A stretch of DNA of 64,000 bases from Pseudomonadota bacterium. GTDB taxonomy: Bacteria; Desulfobacterota; Desulfobulbia; Desulfobulbales; Desulfocapsaceae. A program made the translations under genes and the position numbers. The stretch spans positions 19,631 to 83,630 of the forward strand of contig JAHJKP010000010.1 in assembly GCA_018821985.1 (NCBI GenBank). Reading direction: 5' to 3'. Position 1 is the first letter of the stretch; each line of letters begins with the position of its first letter. Shown here in pieces: positions 47,801-58,621 of this stretch. The notes beneath the pieces are model-generated. The model saw only the letters and a program-made list of their open reading frames with translations. It did no database searches and was not told the DNA's origin.

Positions 47801-50800
47801 AGAACTTTACCACTATCCGTTTACGCCTCTGGGTTCCGATATTTGTCTTTGGGGCATTCAGTCTGCTGCTTTTATTCTTCACCTTTCATGAGTATCATCA
47901 AAATGAGCGTGATATCGAAAAAGAAGCGCTCACTTCGCTGCAAGAGCTTCTTGCCCGGACAGGAATCAGGTTCGAAGGTCTCCTGAGAAATAACATGAAC
48001 AGCCTTGTGGAAATTGATATTGCCAACCTGAGCAGTTCGACGGAGGTTCGCTCTCTGGTGCTGGTGAGCGATCAGGGACTTGTTCTGCATGGTTCACAAA
48101 TGGGCTGGTTGGGCCGTCCTGCCCATGAAGTTCTGCCTCTCTTCGACAGGAATCGTTTCCTCTCCGTACAAAAAAACCGAAGACCGGATATCCAGTTGTC
48201 GTCCGACCGCAAAAACATTGTTGCCTACCAGCCGGTTGTGCTCGCCGTGGAATCAGGACAGATTCGGTCCACCCGCGTCGGCATTATTTTCGTGGACTAT
48301 GACTTGTCCCGCAGTAAGGCAAGGCTTTTTCATACTCTGATTATCAACACTATCTCTGTCTGGGCTGTTGGTATATTCCTGATGCTGACCCTATGGGCAG
48401 CACTGAACCGCTGGCTTACACGACCACTCTTCCATTTGAAAGAAAGAGTAAACCGCTTCAGTCAAGGTGATTACCTGGTCAGGACTGAAATCAGAGGCAA
48501 GGGGGAGCTGACCGAACTTTCCAAGGCCTTTAACGACATGGCCGATGAAGTGTTTAAAAACATCACCGAACGCCAGAAATCTGAGCAGGCTATAAGGGAA
48601 AAAGAAAACCGATATCGGACTCTGCTTGATCAGGCAACGGATGCAATCTTTGTCAGCGATATGAATGCCCACTTGATTGACGCAAACAGAAGTGCCTGTG
48701 AAGATCTCGGATACAGCAGAGAAGAACTGCTGACATTGAGCATTTGCGACGTTGATCCCAATTTTGAGACAGAGCAGCACGCCAAGAAGGCTTGGGAGAG
48801 ACTTTCTCCAGGCAAGAGCCTGACGATAGAGAGCAGGCATCGGCGCAAGGACGGCTCATTGTTTCCAGTGGAGATTCATATCGGCAAGCTGGAGATCAAT
48901 GGCCAGCCAGCTATCCTTGGTATTGCCCGGGACATCAGTGAACGCAAACAGGTTGAAGCAAAGATCAAGGAACAGCAGGATTTTCTGCAAAAAGCCCTGG
49001 ACGCCCTGACCCACCCATTCTACGTCATCGACGCCAAGGACCATACCATTAAAGTGTCAAACAAGGCCTCTCATTTCGGTAAATATCAGGAAGGGACAAA
49101 ATGTTTCCAGTTGACCCATGACCGGAGCGAGCCCTGCACAGGTGCTGAACATCCCTGTTCTCTTCTCGAGGTCAAAAGAACGAAACAGCCGGTAGTGGTT
49201 GAACATATTCATACCGATCAGGCCGGAAAGAGACAAAGTGTCGAGATTCATGCCTATCCGATTTTTGACAGCAACAACAATCTCAGTCAGGTTATTGAAT
49301 ATTGCCTGGATATCAGTGAACGCAAACAGGGAGAGGAAGAAAGGCGGCGCCTGGTAACCGCAATAGAACAGGGCATAGACAGCGTTGTCATTACTGACAC
49401 ACGCGGCATGATCCAATATGTCAATCCCAGTTTTGAGAAGATCACCGGCTACACAAAAGATGAAGCAATCGGCAGGAACCCGAGAATTTTGCAAAGTGGC
49501 AGGCATGATGCCCCCTTTTACCAGGAGATGTGGAAGACACTGACCAGCGGCAAGGCATGGCAGGGGCACCTGATTAATAAGAAAAAAGACGGCACCCTGT
49601 TTGAGGAAGAGGCCTCGATCACTCCTGTACTGAATGAAGCCGGAAGAATCATCAATTATGTGGCTGTCAAACGCGATGTGACGGGAGAGATGAAACTTGA
49701 GGAACAACTCCGGCAGGCCCAGAAGATGGAGGCCATCGGCACCCTGGCCGGAGGCATTGCCCATGACATCAACAACATCCTGGCCCCCATTCTCGGCTAT
49801 TCCGAGCTGGCCATGACTAGGATCTCCCCAGGCGATCCTCTGACTGGAGATCTACAACAGGTCATCACTGCTGCCGGTCGAGCCAAGGATCTGGTACAGC
49901 AGATCCTTGCCTTCAGCCGCCATGCCCCGCAGGAGAGAAAACCATTTCAGCCGCATCTGGTGGTGAAGGAGGTGCTCAAGCTGCTGCGGGCCTCCCTTCC
50001 CTCCACCATTGACATCCGTGAGGATATTTCCCCGGAATGTGGTGCTATTCTGGCCGATCCCACCCAGTTTCACCAGATCATCATGAATCTCTGCACCAAC
50101 GCCTTCCATGCCATGCACGAAAGCGGCGGAGTACTGGGGGTTAGGCTTACAAAAATTACCATTAACGATGACAGCAGGCCTGCCAGCCCCGATCTCGCTC
50201 CGGGAGATTATGTGCTTCTCGAGGTCAGTGACACCGGTTGTGGCATGGAGAAAAAAACGCTGGCCCATATCTTTGCCCCCTACTTTACCACCAAGGCCAA
50301 GGGAGAAAGCACCGGCCTCGGTCTTTCCGTGGTCCATGGTATTGTCAAAAGTTATCAGGGACATATTACGGTCTACAGCGAACCGGGCAAGGGTACACGC
50401 TTTCATGTCTATCTGCCAAGGCTGGCTGTGACACCTTCGCTGGCTGAGGCTGCCCATAGCGAGGCCATCCCCAACGGCACGGAACGGCTGCTGGTGGTGG
50501 ATGATGAAGCTGTGATCACCACCATGCTGGAGCTAATTCTCCAGGATCTTGGCTATCAGGTGACCTCTTCCAACAACAGCCTGGAGGCCTTAGCCCTTAT
50601 TGACCAGGACCCCATGTCCTTTGACCTCCTGATTACCGACATGACCATGCCGCACCTGACCGGCTTTGAACTGGCCCAGAAAGTGCTGGCCATCCGCTCG
50701 AACCTGCCGATCATTCTCTGCACCGGCTTCAGCGACCTGATCAACAAAGAGCAGGCCCTGGCCCTGGGTATCAGGGCCTACCTGATGAAACCTGTTTCGG

Positions 50801-50859
50801 TGCGGGAGCTGGGCCTGGCAATGCGGAAGGTGCTCGATGCAAACAAAGAATCATCTTGA
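47797..50859 (+). CDS. Hybrid sensor histidine kinase, HAMP-PAS3-HisKA-HATPase-REC
   Basis: Membrane kinase of 1020 residues. TM1 is about 13-30 and TM2 about 181-203, framing a periplasmic sensor of about 150 residues. A HAMP domain (205-257) is followed by PAS1 (268-385), PAS2 (396-512; Cys-rich, with [19 protein letters not shown]) and PAS3 (515-632). The kinase core has His656 in GGIAHDINN, an ATPase with [16 protein letters not shown] and [10 protein letters not shown], and a C-terminal receiver (about 892-1015) with Asp948 in LLITDMTMP. The receiver should accept the phosphate before a further HPt or be an output itself. Coupled to the binding lipoprotein. Confidence 0.92.
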   Translation: MKNFTTIRLRLWVPIFVFGAFSLLLLFFTFHEYHQNERDIEKEALTSLQELLARTGIRFEGLLRNNMNSLVEIDIANLSSSTEVRSLVLVSDQGLVLHGSQMGWLGRPAHEVLPLFDRNRFLSVQKNRRPDIQLSSDRKNIVAYQPVVLAVESGQIRSTRVGIIFVDYDLSRSKARLFHTLIINTISVWAVGIFLMLTLWAALNRWLTRPLFHLKERVNRFSQGDYLVRTEIRGKGELTELSKAFNDMADEVFKNITERQKSEQAIREKENRYRTLLDQATDAIFVSDMNAHLIDANRSACEDLGYSREELLTLSICDVDPNFETEQHAKKAWERLSPGKSLTIESRHRRKDGSLFPVEIHIGKLEINGQPAILGIARDISERKQVEAKIKEQQDFLQKALDALTHPFYVIDAKDHTIKVSNKASHFGKYQEGTKCFQLTHDRSEPCTGAEHPCSLLEVKRTKQPVVVEHIHTDQAGKRQSVEIHAYPIFDSNNNLSQVIEYCLDISERKQGEEERRRLVTAIEQGIDSVVITDTRGMIQYVNPSFEKITGYTKDEAIGRNPRILQSGRHDAPFYQEMWKTLTSGKAWQGHLINKKKDGTLFEEEASITPVLNEAGRIINYVAVKRDVTGEMKLEEQLRQAQKMEAIGTLAGGIAHDINNILAPILGYSELAMTRISPGDPLTGDLQQVITAAGRAKDLVQQILAFSRHAPQERKPFQPHLVVKEVLKLLRASLPSTIDIREDISPECGAILADPTQFHQIIMNLCTNAFHAMHESGGVLGVRLTKITINDDSRPASPDLAPGDYVLLEVSDTGCGMEKKTLAHIFAPYFTTKAKGESTGLGLSVVHGIVKSYQGHITVYSEPGKGTRFHVYLPRLAVTPSLAEAAHSEAIPNGTERLLVVDDEAVITTMLELILQDLGYQVTSSNNSLEALALIDQDPMSFDLLITDMTMPHLTGFELAQKVLAIRSNLPIILCTGFSDLINKEQALALGIRAYLMKPVSVRELGLAMRKVLDANKESS

Positions 50860-51202
50860 AGCTAGCAAATGCATACATTGCAAACAAGCTCAGGAAGGCA
50901 GAGGAGAAATGGACGGTTCCGATCAAAAACCTAAAAGCCACTGTGAATCCGTTAGGCATTATGGTTGAGAACACCCAAAAAAATGAAAGAATCAGTTTTG
51001 ACGCAGCCACCCCACGGACTGAGAAAGATATTGCCTGATAATGATTATTAGTGTATTCTGCCGAAAGAAGAGGCGGTAGAGTAGGTAGAGTAGCTACGAT
51101 TTTCACTCCTGAAAATCGATATCCGCTGCGGGTAATGCTGATCACCTTCTACAGATGATGGAATGAAGATCAAGATAGATTTTTCAGTGTAAGGTTAGAT
51201 TC
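50860..51202. other. Intergenic region with tandem 9-mers and a hairpin
   Basis: No convincing gene. GGTAGAGTA occurs twice in tandem at 51075-51092, followed directly by an 8-bp hairpin (CGATTTTC/GAAAATCG, 51097-51118). It could mark a regulatory site before the hemerythrin-GGDEF gene or a weak terminator of the kinase gene. Confidence 0.35.
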
Positions 51203-53014
51203 ATGGAAGGCAGCACCTTCAAGTGGAATGCCAAGTATGAGACGGGACTGGCAGAAGTGGACGTACAGCACCAGGGACTGGTAGAGCTCATCAACCGCCT
51301 CGGCACCCTGCGTGTCTGCGGCGGAAGCGCGGCAGACGTAACGGCGGCACTCGACGCACTGGCAGACTATGCCAAGTACCATTTCAGCACCGAAGATTCG
51401 CTGATGCAGGCAACCGGGATCTCCCCGGAACACTACGAAGCCCATAGCCGCACCCACGACCTCTTCCTGGACCAGATAACCCGGATCGTGGATGAGGCGC
51501 AAGGCGATGTCATAATCGCCATCGACAGGCTGCTGCGTTACCTTGTCAAATGGCTCGCATTCCATATCCTCGGCCAGGACAAGGAGATGGCCGTGGAGAT
51601 AGCCGCCCTGAAGCGCGGCACCCCCCCCGAGTCCGCACGCCGCGAGGCCGTCGATTATGTTTTGCGCAATACCGAAGTGCTCTTCGATGCATTCAATGCG
51701 CTCTTCGACGATCTTGACTCCTCCTATGCTGAACTGCGGCAGTCAAGCGAGGCCCAGTTGAAAGAAGCTCAGCGACTGGCACAGCTCGGCAGTTGGGAGC
51801 TGGATCTCACGAACAACCATTTGCAATGGTCGGATGAGATCTACCGCATTTTCGAGATCGACCCTGAAAAGTTCGGTGCCTCCTACGAGGCCTTCCTCAA
51901 CACGGTCCATCCCGAAGACAGGGAAAGTGTTGATCACGTCTACCAGAATTCTCTGATGGACCACCTGCCCTACGAAATCACCCACCGTCTGCTCATGGCA
52001 GACGGGCGCATCAAGTATGTACATGAATGCAGCGAACACCTCTACAATCCGGAAGGGAAGCCGCTGCGCTCTATCGGTACGGTTCAGGACGTGACGCTGC
52101 GCATCGTCGCCGAGAAAGCCCTCAGGAAAAGCGAGGAGCGCTTCCGGACCGTCGCCGATTACACCTACGACTGGGAATACTGGCGCGGCCCAGACAACGA
52201 ATTTCTCTACATCTCGCCTTCTTGCGAGCGGATCACCGGCTATTCCGCAAGCGAGTTCATCACCGACCCAGGGCTGTTGCTGAAAATTATCCACCCTGAA
52301 GATCGAGACCTGGTTGAACGTCACATTAGAGATGAGTTTGATCAGGAGGCAGCCCAGCTCGACTTCCGTATTATACGGCGCGACAAAAAAATCTGCTGGA
52401 TTTCCCACGGCAGCCGCCCGGTATATGCGAAGGATGGCCGATTCCTCGGTCGGCGTGCCAGCAACCGCGACATTACCGACCGGAAGATCCTTGAGCATGA
52501 GCTCCAGCGCCAGGCACAATTCGATTACCTCACCGGCCTCGCCAACCGCCGCTATTTCATCGAGCGCGGCGAGGAAGAGATCGTACGCACATCGCGTTAC
52601 GGACGGCCCATGTCCCTGCTGATGCTGGACATCGACCGTTTCAAGGAGATCAATGACACCCATGGCCATCACGCAGGCGACATCACCCTGCAAATGTTCG
52701 CTGCCCATTGCCAGGAGACCCTGCGTGAAATAGACATCATCGGCCGCGTCGGGGGCGAGGAATTCGCCGTCATTCTGCCCGAGACCGATGGTGAAGTTGC
52801 CTACGAAGTCGCAGAACGGCTGTGCCAGTCCATCGCCAACCAAACCATGACCACCGAGACTGGTGCTTTTATAGGACTAACGGTCTCTATCGGCCTCACC
52901 ACGCTTGTTGTCGGCGGAGAAGCATATCTGGACACCCTGCTTAGACAGGCCGACGAGGCACTTTACAAGGCAAAGGCTTTGGGTCGCAACCGGGTATGCA
53001 CCTTCAGCGGCTAA
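51203..53014 (+). CDS. Hemerythrin-PAS-PAS-GGDEF diguanylate cyclase
   Basis: Cytoplasmic protein of 603 residues. The bacteriohemerythrin domain (1-135) has the di-iron ligands His23, His60, Glu64, His81, His85, His121 and Asp126. PAS domains follow (about 190-300 and 315-430). The C-terminal GGDEF domain (about 435-600) has GRVGGEEFAVILPETD with an intact GGEEF active site and an inhibitory RxxD (REID) five residues before it. It should make c-di-GMP in response to oxygen or another diatomic ligand at the di-iron site. No effector gene is adjacent. Confidence 0.93.
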   Translation: MEGSTFKWNAKYETGLAEVDVQHQGLVELINRLGTLRVCGGSAADVTAALDALADYAKYHFSTEDSLMQATGISPEHYEAHSRTHDLFLDQITRIVDEAQGDVIIAIDRLLRYLVKWLAFHILGQDKEMAVEIAALKRGTPPESARREAVDYVLRNTEVLFDAFNALFDDLDSSYAELRQSSEAQLKEAQRLAQLGSWELDLTNNHLQWSDEIYRIFEIDPEKFGASYEAFLNTVHPEDRESVDHVYQNSLMDHLPYEITHRLLMADGRIKYVHECSEHLYNPEGKPLRSIGTVQDVTLRIVAEKALRKSEERFRTVADYTYDWEYWRGPDNEFLYISPSCERITGYSASEFITDPGLLLKIIHPEDRDLVERHIRDEFDQEAAQLDFRIIRRDKKICWISHGSRPVYAKDGRFLGRRASNRDITDRKILEHELQRQAQFDYLTGLANRRYFIERGEEEIVRTSRYGRPMSLLMLDIDRFKEINDTHGHHAGDITLQMFAAHCQETLREIDIIGRVGGEEFAVILPETDGEVAYEVAERLCQSIANQTMTTETGAFIGLTVSIGLTTLVVGGEAYLDTLLRQADEALYKAKALGRNRVCTFSG

Positions 53015-53158
53015 ACTCTTCGACGACGTTTCCACTATCTTCAGTTTCGTATTAGCATTGCCAATCCGTCCCTCTTACCATGCCATTCACATAAAGTTCT
53101 TTACCACTGATTACTCTTCGTTGTGGTTCGATAGGATCACCCCAAAGGGATCAAAAGC

Positions 53159-53929
53159 TTATTTTTTGCGGGCAATAAAACAAGTGCTGGCATAGGTCAC
53201 AGGAACGCCTTCCGGAGTACCAAAACGGGATATATACTCCCGTTCAAAACGCCTGAGCCCGGCTCTCGTCCAACAATAGTCACGCACTCCGCCCACACCG
53301 GTGGCCCGCAGATGATGCAGGACATCCCTGGGGGTGGGCAACAACAGCCTGTTCTGTTCGGTTTCCATCTGTTCCAGAATAAAATTCCTCTCCAGCAAGC
53401 CGGCAATCTCTTCAGCACTCCGATAGTCAAGACCCACCCCGGTCAATTCCTTGAACTCCGCCAAGGTGCCTGGACCAAAGATGGAAAAAGCAAGAAAACC
53501 ATCCTTCCCCAGTGCCTGGGCCAGACGATGGAAAAAACCAGGCAGATCCGCCAGCCACTGGAAGGTGGCGCTGGAAATGGCCAGAGTAAGCCTGTCAGGG
53601 AGCGGAAGTTCTTCGATATCGCCAAACAATGGCAGCAGGTGCGGCATCCGGCCTTCTGGAATCCTGGCCCTGACCGATGTTGCAAAATCAGAGACCAGAT
53701 CATTGAGAAAAAGGGTCTCAACCCGCTGCTGCCGGCAGAGCATCTCGGTCAGCATCCCGGTACAGCAACCGACCTCGAGAACCCGCTCATAGCTGATGGC
53801 AGGGACCTGCCCGGCAAGTTCCAGCAACCGACCGCTGACCTGCCTTTGCACCGTGGCATGGAGGTCATAGCTTGCCATGGCCTGCCGGAAGCAGTGGGCT
53901 ATCCTTTCCTTATTCAAAGTCATGACCAT
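53159..53929 (-). CDS. bioC: Malonyl-ACP O-methyltransferase BioC
   Basis: BioC methylates malonyl-ACP so that the fatty-acid machinery builds pimelate. The 256-residue protein has HCFRQAMASYDLHATVQRQV at the N-terminus, motif I VLEVGCCTGMLTE, and ISSATFQWLADLPGFFHRLA. Last gene of the bio operon on this strand, 28 bases after bioG. Confidence 0.93.
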   Translation of the reverse strand: MVMTLNKERIAHCFRQAMASYDLHATVQRQVSGRLLELAGQVPAISYERVLEVGCCTGMLTEMLCRQQRVETLFLNDLVSDFATSVRARIPEGRMPHLLPLFGDIEELPLPDRLTLAISSATFQWLADLPGFFHRLAQALGKDGFLAFSIFGPGTLAEFKELTGVGLDYRSAEEIAGLLERNFILEQMETEQNRLLLPTPRDVLHHLRATGVGGVRDYCWTRAGLRRFEREYISRFGTPEGVPVTYASTCFIARKK

Positions 53930-53957
53930 GGATTATCTGCTATTCCCTTCATTTTAG

Positions 53958-54626
53958 TCATAACAGTGTCCCCACGAGGTCATCCCAACTGTTCCAGCCA
54001 TAAAAGAGAAAGTGAGCTCCCTCGACCCGACTGATCTCTCTCCCCTGCCAGAAGGCAATCTGGTGGGCGGTGGGTACCACCATGTCCTGAGTTCCGATCA
54101 CGATTTTTTTATAGATCGCATCTTCTGCCGGCTGACAGCTCACCTGCCTCTGCAGTGCCGAAAGCTCCAGCCTTTGACTTTCAATTGATCTCTGCGGCTG
54201 ATGGCCAAGAAAGGTGTCCAAGGTCTGGCGATCCCGACACATGCGACGATAGAACTTCAGGCGGCTGGCCTCGCTGAACTGTTCCAGGGTGGCTCCATAA
54301 AGTTGTACCGGAATCCCGAACTGATCATGGATAGGACAAAGGGTGCCGTTGATGGCCATTGCGCCCTGCAGTAAATGCGACCAGGGCTGGAAGATCTGCT
54401 GTCCGGCCCAGACTCCCATGGACCAGGAGATGAGAAAGATACGCTGATACTGACTGAAAAGGGTCTCTGGATCAAAATCGAGTGCCAGATCGCGATAATC
54501 GGAGAGCATGAGGAGATCATACTTCCCGGCGCCAAGGGGCTGAAACGGAGTTGCATCCATGCCCCAGCCACTACAGAAGATGATCAATTGCTCCCGCTGC
54601 TGCTGATGCAGCCATTCGCTTTTCAT
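53958..54626 (-). CDS. bioG: Pimeloyl-ACP methyl ester esterase BioG (DUF452)
   Basis: BioG removes the methyl ester of pimeloyl-ACP methyl ester, the role of BioH in E. coli. The 222-residue alpha/beta-hydrolase has the nucleophile in LISWSMGVWAGQ, FCSGWGMD at the oxyanion region and the late His in VEGAHFLFYGW, as in the DUF452/BioG family. Its ATG shares a base with the bioF stop (TGATG). Position between bioF and bioC confirms the assignment. Confidence 0.9.
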   Translation of the reverse strand: MKSEWLHQQQREQLIIFCSGWGMDATPFQPLGAGKYDLLMLSDYRDLALDFDPETLFSQYQRIFLISWSMGVWAGQQIFQPWSHLLQGAMAINGTLCPIHDQFGIPVQLYGATLEQFSEASRLKFYRRMCRDRQTLDTFLGHQPQRSIESQRLELSALQRQVSCQPAEDAIYKKIVIGTQDMVVPTAHQIAFWQGREISRVEGAHFLFYGWNSWDDLVGTLL

Positions 54627-55837
54627 CAAGTGCCACCAGCCCTTGTCCGGCCCTGAGAGCTGACGGCAGCAAGTTCCCGGGACAAAATATCAGGGAGCCC
54701 CTGCAGATCCTGCCAGGCCATATCCGCGGTCAGGGAGAGACGGAAACGGGCAGTGCCTTCCGGGACGGCAGGTGGACGCACCGGGAAGATAAGAAAGCCA
54801 TGATCCTGCAGGGTTTCAGCAAGGAGTACCGTTTCCTGGTCACTGCCGATAATCAGCGGGATGATATTGCTATTGCCGGCGGTGGGCAGACTGCGCAGCT
54901 GCAGCCCCTGACGGAGTTTAAGAGAGAGTGAGGCCAGATGGCGCCGCTGTTCTGCCATGGCCTGCTGTTCCTGAAAGACAAAGCGAGTCCAGTTGAGCAC
55001 CACCGGCGGCAGGGCCGTGGTAAAGATCAGAGAGCGGCTGTAATTGACCAGATAGTCACGCATATCCTGGCTGCAGATGACAAAGGCACCGATGGAGGCC
55101 AGGGCCTTGCCGAAGGTTCCGACCAGCAGGTCGATATCAGCCACAACCCCCTGCTCTTCCGCCTTGCCGAGCCCTCTCTCCCCATAGAGGCCGACCGCAT
55201 GGGCCTCATCCAGATAGAGCAGGGCGTCAAACTCTTTTTTCAACTGAATAAGGCGCCCAAGGTCTGCCACGTCGCCATCCATGCTGAAGACCGACTCCGA
55301 GACAATCACCACCCGCTCATAGCGGTGGCGATGGGTGGCCAGCAGACGCTCCAGGTGGTCATAGTCACGATGGGCAAAACGTCTATGGGCTGCCCGGCAG
55401 AGCTGCATCCCGTCATGGATGGAGGCATGATTCAGCTTGTCGGAAAGGATCAGATCGTTTTTTCCCAAAAGGGCCGGCAGGATGCCGATATTGGCGTGAT
55501 AGCCTGAATTAAAGAGCAGGGCAGCAGGTCGTCCATAGGCCATGGCCAGATCCTGCTCCAGCTGATGGGCCAGATCCGTGTCGCCTGCAAGCAGCCGGGA
55601 AGAGGCCGCACCCAAACCATAACCCTCGAGCAGGTTACCGGCATCCATCCCCTCGTAAAAGCGGCGGAGCAGAGAGGAATCCCCGGCCAGACCCAGATAA
55701 TCATTGGAGGTCAGATTCAGCAGCTCCCGTCCCTGACACTGAACATGACAGCCCCTGCGACCGGCCAAGGGCCTGAGCTGACGCAGCCGTCCGCACTGCG
55801 CCAGTCTGGCCAGCTCTTCCTTGTACTCAGGACTCAT
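54626..55837 (-). CDS. bioF: 8-amino-7-oxononanoate synthase BioF
   Basis: PLP enzyme that condenses pimeloyl-ACP with L-alanine. The 403-residue protein shows [76 protein letters not shown] and the PLP lysine in [16 protein letters not shown]. It overlaps bioA by four bases (ATGA). Confidence 0.96.
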   Translation of the reverse strand: MSPEYKEELARLAQCGRLRQLRPLAGRRGCHVQCQGRELLNLTSNDYLGLAGDSSLLRRFYEGMDAGNLLEGYGLGAASSRLLAGDTDLAHQLEQDLAMAYGRPAALLFNSGYHANIGILPALLGKNDLILSDKLNHASIHDGMQLCRAAHRRFAHRDYDHLERLLATHRHRYERVVIVSESVFSMDGDVADLGRLIQLKKEFDALLYLDEAHAVGLYGERGLGKAEEQGVVADIDLLVGTFGKALASIGAFVICSQDMRDYLVNYSRSLIFTTALPPVVLNWTRFVFQEQQAMAEQRRHLASLSLKLRQGLQLRSLPTAGNSNIIPLIIGSDQETVLLAETLQDHGFLIFPVRPPAVPEGTARFRLSLTADMAWQDLQGLPDILSRELAAVSSQGRTRAGGT

Positions 55838-57123
55838 GAGTCCCCCTCACCCGCCACCACCTCAACAATAGCTGTGGTCAGGGTCTGCAGATCCACTTCT
55901 GCGATACAGTAGGGCGGCATCACATAGACCAGACGACCGAAAGGCCGGACCCAGACCCCGCGCTCGACAAAGGCCGCCTGGATCTCCCGCATAGCCACCG
56001 GTTCTTTCATCTCCACCACGCCGATGGCGCCCAGCACCCTGACATCCTGCACCTGCGCCAGCTCCCTGCATGGCGCCAACCCCTCTTCCAGCAACTGCTC
56101 GATCCGCCCCACCTTCTGCTGCCAGTCAGACTCCAGCAGGAACCGGATGGAGGCACAGGCCACATGACAGGCCAGGGGATTGCCCATGAAGGTCGGGCCA
56201 TGCATGAAGACACCGGGACTGCCCTGGGAGACACCCTGGCCCACCTCAGCGGTGGCCAGGACTGCGGCCAGGGTCATGGTCCCGCCGGTTATGGCCTTAC
56301 CCAGACACATGATATCGGGAGTGATACCTGCATGGTCACAGCCAAAAAGAGTGCCGCTGCGGCCAAAACCCACGGCGATCTCATCAACAATCAGCAGGAC
56401 ACCAAAGGTATGGCAGAGACGGCGCACCTGGCGCAGATATTCGGGATGATAAAAACGCATGCCGCCGGCACCCTGAACAATGGGTTCCAGGATCACCGCG
56501 CACAGCTCCTGGTGGTGCTGCTCAATGAGCCGGGCAAAGGATGCGATATCACCTTCATCCCAAACGTGCGAGAAAAGACACTCGGGGCGATCAGCAAAGA
56601 AATATTGAGGCAGAGATCCGGCAAAGAGGTGATGCATGCCTCCCTGCGGATCAGAGACCGACATGGCATGAAAGGTGTCCCCGTGATAACCGGAACGAAT
56701 GGTGAGAAAACGACAACGCCGGGGATGACCAGCAGCATGGTAATACTGGATCGCCATCTTCATGGCCACCTCCACTGCCACCGAACCCGAGTCACAGAGA
56801 AAGACCTTTTCCAGACCCGCCGGGGTCATATCCACCAGTAACTTAGCCAACTCCACGGCCGGAGCATGGGTGAGCCCGCCGAACATCACATGGGACATGC
56901 GGGCGGCCTGTTCCTGCAGGGCCTGGACCAGTACCGGATGGCTGTAACCATGAATTGCCGACCACCAGGAGGCCATGCCGTCAATCAGTTCTCTGCCATC
57001 CATAAGGCGGATACGCACGCCTGCCGCCGACTCCACCGGATAGACCGGCAAGGGATCTTCCATGGAGGTATAGGGATGCCAGAGATGGTCGCGGTCGTAA
57101 TTGAGAAGGGTTTGGGTATCCAT
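55834..57123 (-). CDS. bioA: Adenosylmethionine-8-amino-7-oxononanoate aminotransferase BioA
   Basis: BioA uses SAM as the amino donor to make 7,8-diaminopelargonic acid. About 429 residues with [79 protein letters not shown] and the PLP lysine in [12 protein letters not shown] at 57123 is used; a TTG at 57138 is possible. Confidence 0.96.
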   Translation of the reverse strand: MDTQTLLNYDRDHLWHPYTSMEDPLPVYPVESAAGVRIRLMDGRELIDGMASWWSAIHGYSHPVLVQALQEQAARMSHVMFGGLTHAPAVELAKLLVDMTPAGLEKVFLCDSGSVAVEVAMKMAIQYYHAAGHPRRCRFLTIRSGYHGDTFHAMSVSDPQGGMHHLFAGSLPQYFFADRPECLFSHVWDEGDIASFARLIEQHHQELCAVILEPIVQGAGGMRFYHPEYLRQVRRLCHTFGVLLIVDEIAVGFGRSGTLFGCDHAGITPDIMCLGKAITGGTMTLAAVLATAEVGQGVSQGSPGVFMHGPTFMGNPLACHVACASIRFLLESDWQQKVGRIEQLLEEGLAPCRELAQVQDVRVLGAIGVVEMKEPVAMREIQAAFVERGVWVRPFGRLVYVMPPYCIAEVDLQTLTTAIVEVVAGEGDS

Positions 57124-57160
57124 GAAGATGAAGGTCAATTATTTTGGAGGGCAAGCTGTT

Positions 57161-58117
57161 TTAAAACTTAAATCCCATCTTGCCAATGGCTTGCAGATCC
57201 TGCTCCAGACCATTGCCGGCCGTGGTCAGATAGTTGCCAACGATGGCACCGTTGGCGCCGGCAGTAAAGCATTGATACTGCTCTGTGCCAAACTGATTGC
57301 GTCCTCCAGCCAGACGGATAACCGCCCGCGGATTGATAAAACGGAACATGGCGATGGTGCGCAGGACCTCGTCAAAGGGAATTGGTTCCAATTCAGCAAA
57401 AGGGGTACCGGTAATGGGGGTCAGGATATTGATAGGGATGGACATGACCTCAAGATCCCGAAGCTCACAAGCCAATTGCAGGCGCTGTTCCAGGGTCTCA
57501 CCCATGCCGATGATGCCGCCGGAACAGATATCCATGCCGGCCGCCCGGGCAATACGAATGGTCTCAACCTTTTCTTCCCAAGTGTGGGTGGTGCACACTT
57601 GGGGGAAATATTCCCGGCAGCTTTCCAGATTACAGTGATAGCGCCGTACCCCGAAGGCAACCAGCCGTTCCGCCTTGTCGCGGGTCAGCAGCCCCATGGA
57701 GGCACAGAAGAGAAGCCCTGTCTCCCGGCCAAGCTCTGCGTACAATTCACCCAGTTGTTCAAGCTGCTCATTTTTGACAGAGCGGCCGGCCGTGACCAGA
57801 GAGAGGCGACGCACCCCGGCTCGATCATTTTCTCTGGCCTGTTCCAGGGCCGTAGCGGTCTCTATCTGCTCATAACTGTCAATGGCCGCAGGATAGTGGG
57901 CAGACTGGGCGCAATAGCGGCAGTCCTCCGAACAACGTCCGGAACGGGCGTTAATGATGGAGCAGAGATCAAAAGAGTCGGCATGAAAAAAACGACAGAG
58001 GCCGTCCGCTGCCCGGCACAATTCGATCAGGTCAGAGTCATGCGCCAGCGCCAGCGCACTCTCGTAACTGAGCGTGCCGCCATCGTGAATCTGCTGCAGA
58101 CAGCTGTGAATGGTCAT
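57161..58117 (-). CDS. bioB: Biotin synthase BioB
   Basis: Radical SAM enzyme that inserts sulfur into dethiobiotin. The 318-residue protein has the 4Fe-4S ligands Cys62, Cys66 and Cys69 in SGRCSEDCRYCAQS, the 2Fe-2S-type SLVTAGR and GGIIGMGETLEQR, and ends in AIVGNYLTTAGNG. First gene of bioBAFGC. It starts 48 bases after mlaD. I see no clear BirA or BioR operator upstream. Confidence 0.96.
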   Translation of the reverse strand: MTIHSCLQQIHDGGTLSYESALALAHDSDLIELCRAADGLCRFFHADSFDLCSIINARSGRCSEDCRYCAQSAHYPAAIDSYEQIETATALEQARENDRAGVRRLSLVTAGRSVKNEQLEQLGELYAELGRETGLLFCASMGLLTRDKAERLVAFGVRRYHCNLESCREYFPQVCTTHTWEEKVETIRIARAAGMDICSGGIIGMGETLEQRLQLACELRDLEVMSIPINILTPITGTPFAELEPIPFDEVLRTIAMFRFINPRAVIRLAGGRNQFGTEQYQCFTAGANGAIVGNYLTTAGNGLEQDLQAIGKMGFKF

Positions 58118-58165
58118 TGAGAAAGGTTGTTGAAAACGATAATAGGTGAACGCTTACCAGCGGCC

Positions 58166-58621
58166 TTATTTTTTTTCTACACTGCCAAAGGCAAACTTGC
58201 TGATCAGTGACTCCAGATCAACCGCTGACTCGGTCTCGGTCAGCACGTCCCCTTCAACAAAAAGTTTTTCATCACCGCCCAGGGTCAGTTGAATGTACTT
58301 ATCACCAACAATCCCCTGCGACTTGACCGAGGCCATGGAATCAACAGGAACTTTCACCCCGTTATCAATCTGCAGGGCCACATGGGCTAGCTCATCCTCG
58401 CCAAGCCAGGTACGCCTGACCTGGCCCACTACCACCCCGGCGATCTGCACCGCCCCGCCCTTTTTCACCCCGGAGATATTGTCAAACTCGGCATTGATCA
58501 CATAACTTTTCCCGGAGCTCAGAATCCCGACCTCGCCAAGCTGCAGGGCCAGATAGCCAAAGGCCAGAAAACCAGCCACCATAAAAAGACCAACAAATAA
58601 TTCAAGACCGCTCTGTTTCAT
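58166..58621 (-). CDS. mlaD: MlaD-type MCE-domain lipid transport protein
   Basis: Periplasmic-facing lipid-binding subunit of the Mla system. The 151-residue protein has one N-terminal membrane helix (ELFVGLFMVAGFLAFGYLAL) and one MCE domain (GKSYVINAEFDNISGVKKGG, VQIAGVVVGQV, GIVGDKYIQLTLGG). MlaD forms a hexameric ring on MlaE. It overlaps mlaF by four bases. Confidence 0.94.
   Translation of the reverse strand: MKQSGLELFVGLFMVAGFLAFGYLALQLGEVGILSSGKSYVINAEFDNISGVKKGGAVQIAGVVVGQVRRTWLGEDELAHVALQIDNGVKVPVDSMASVKSQGIVGDKYIQLTLGGDEKLFVEGDVLTETESAVDLESLISKFAFGSVEKK

Noticed and set aside
50856..51038. 60-codon frame after the hybrid kinase
   Set aside because: Overlaps the kinase stop, has no ribosome site and its sequence resembles no protein I recognise.
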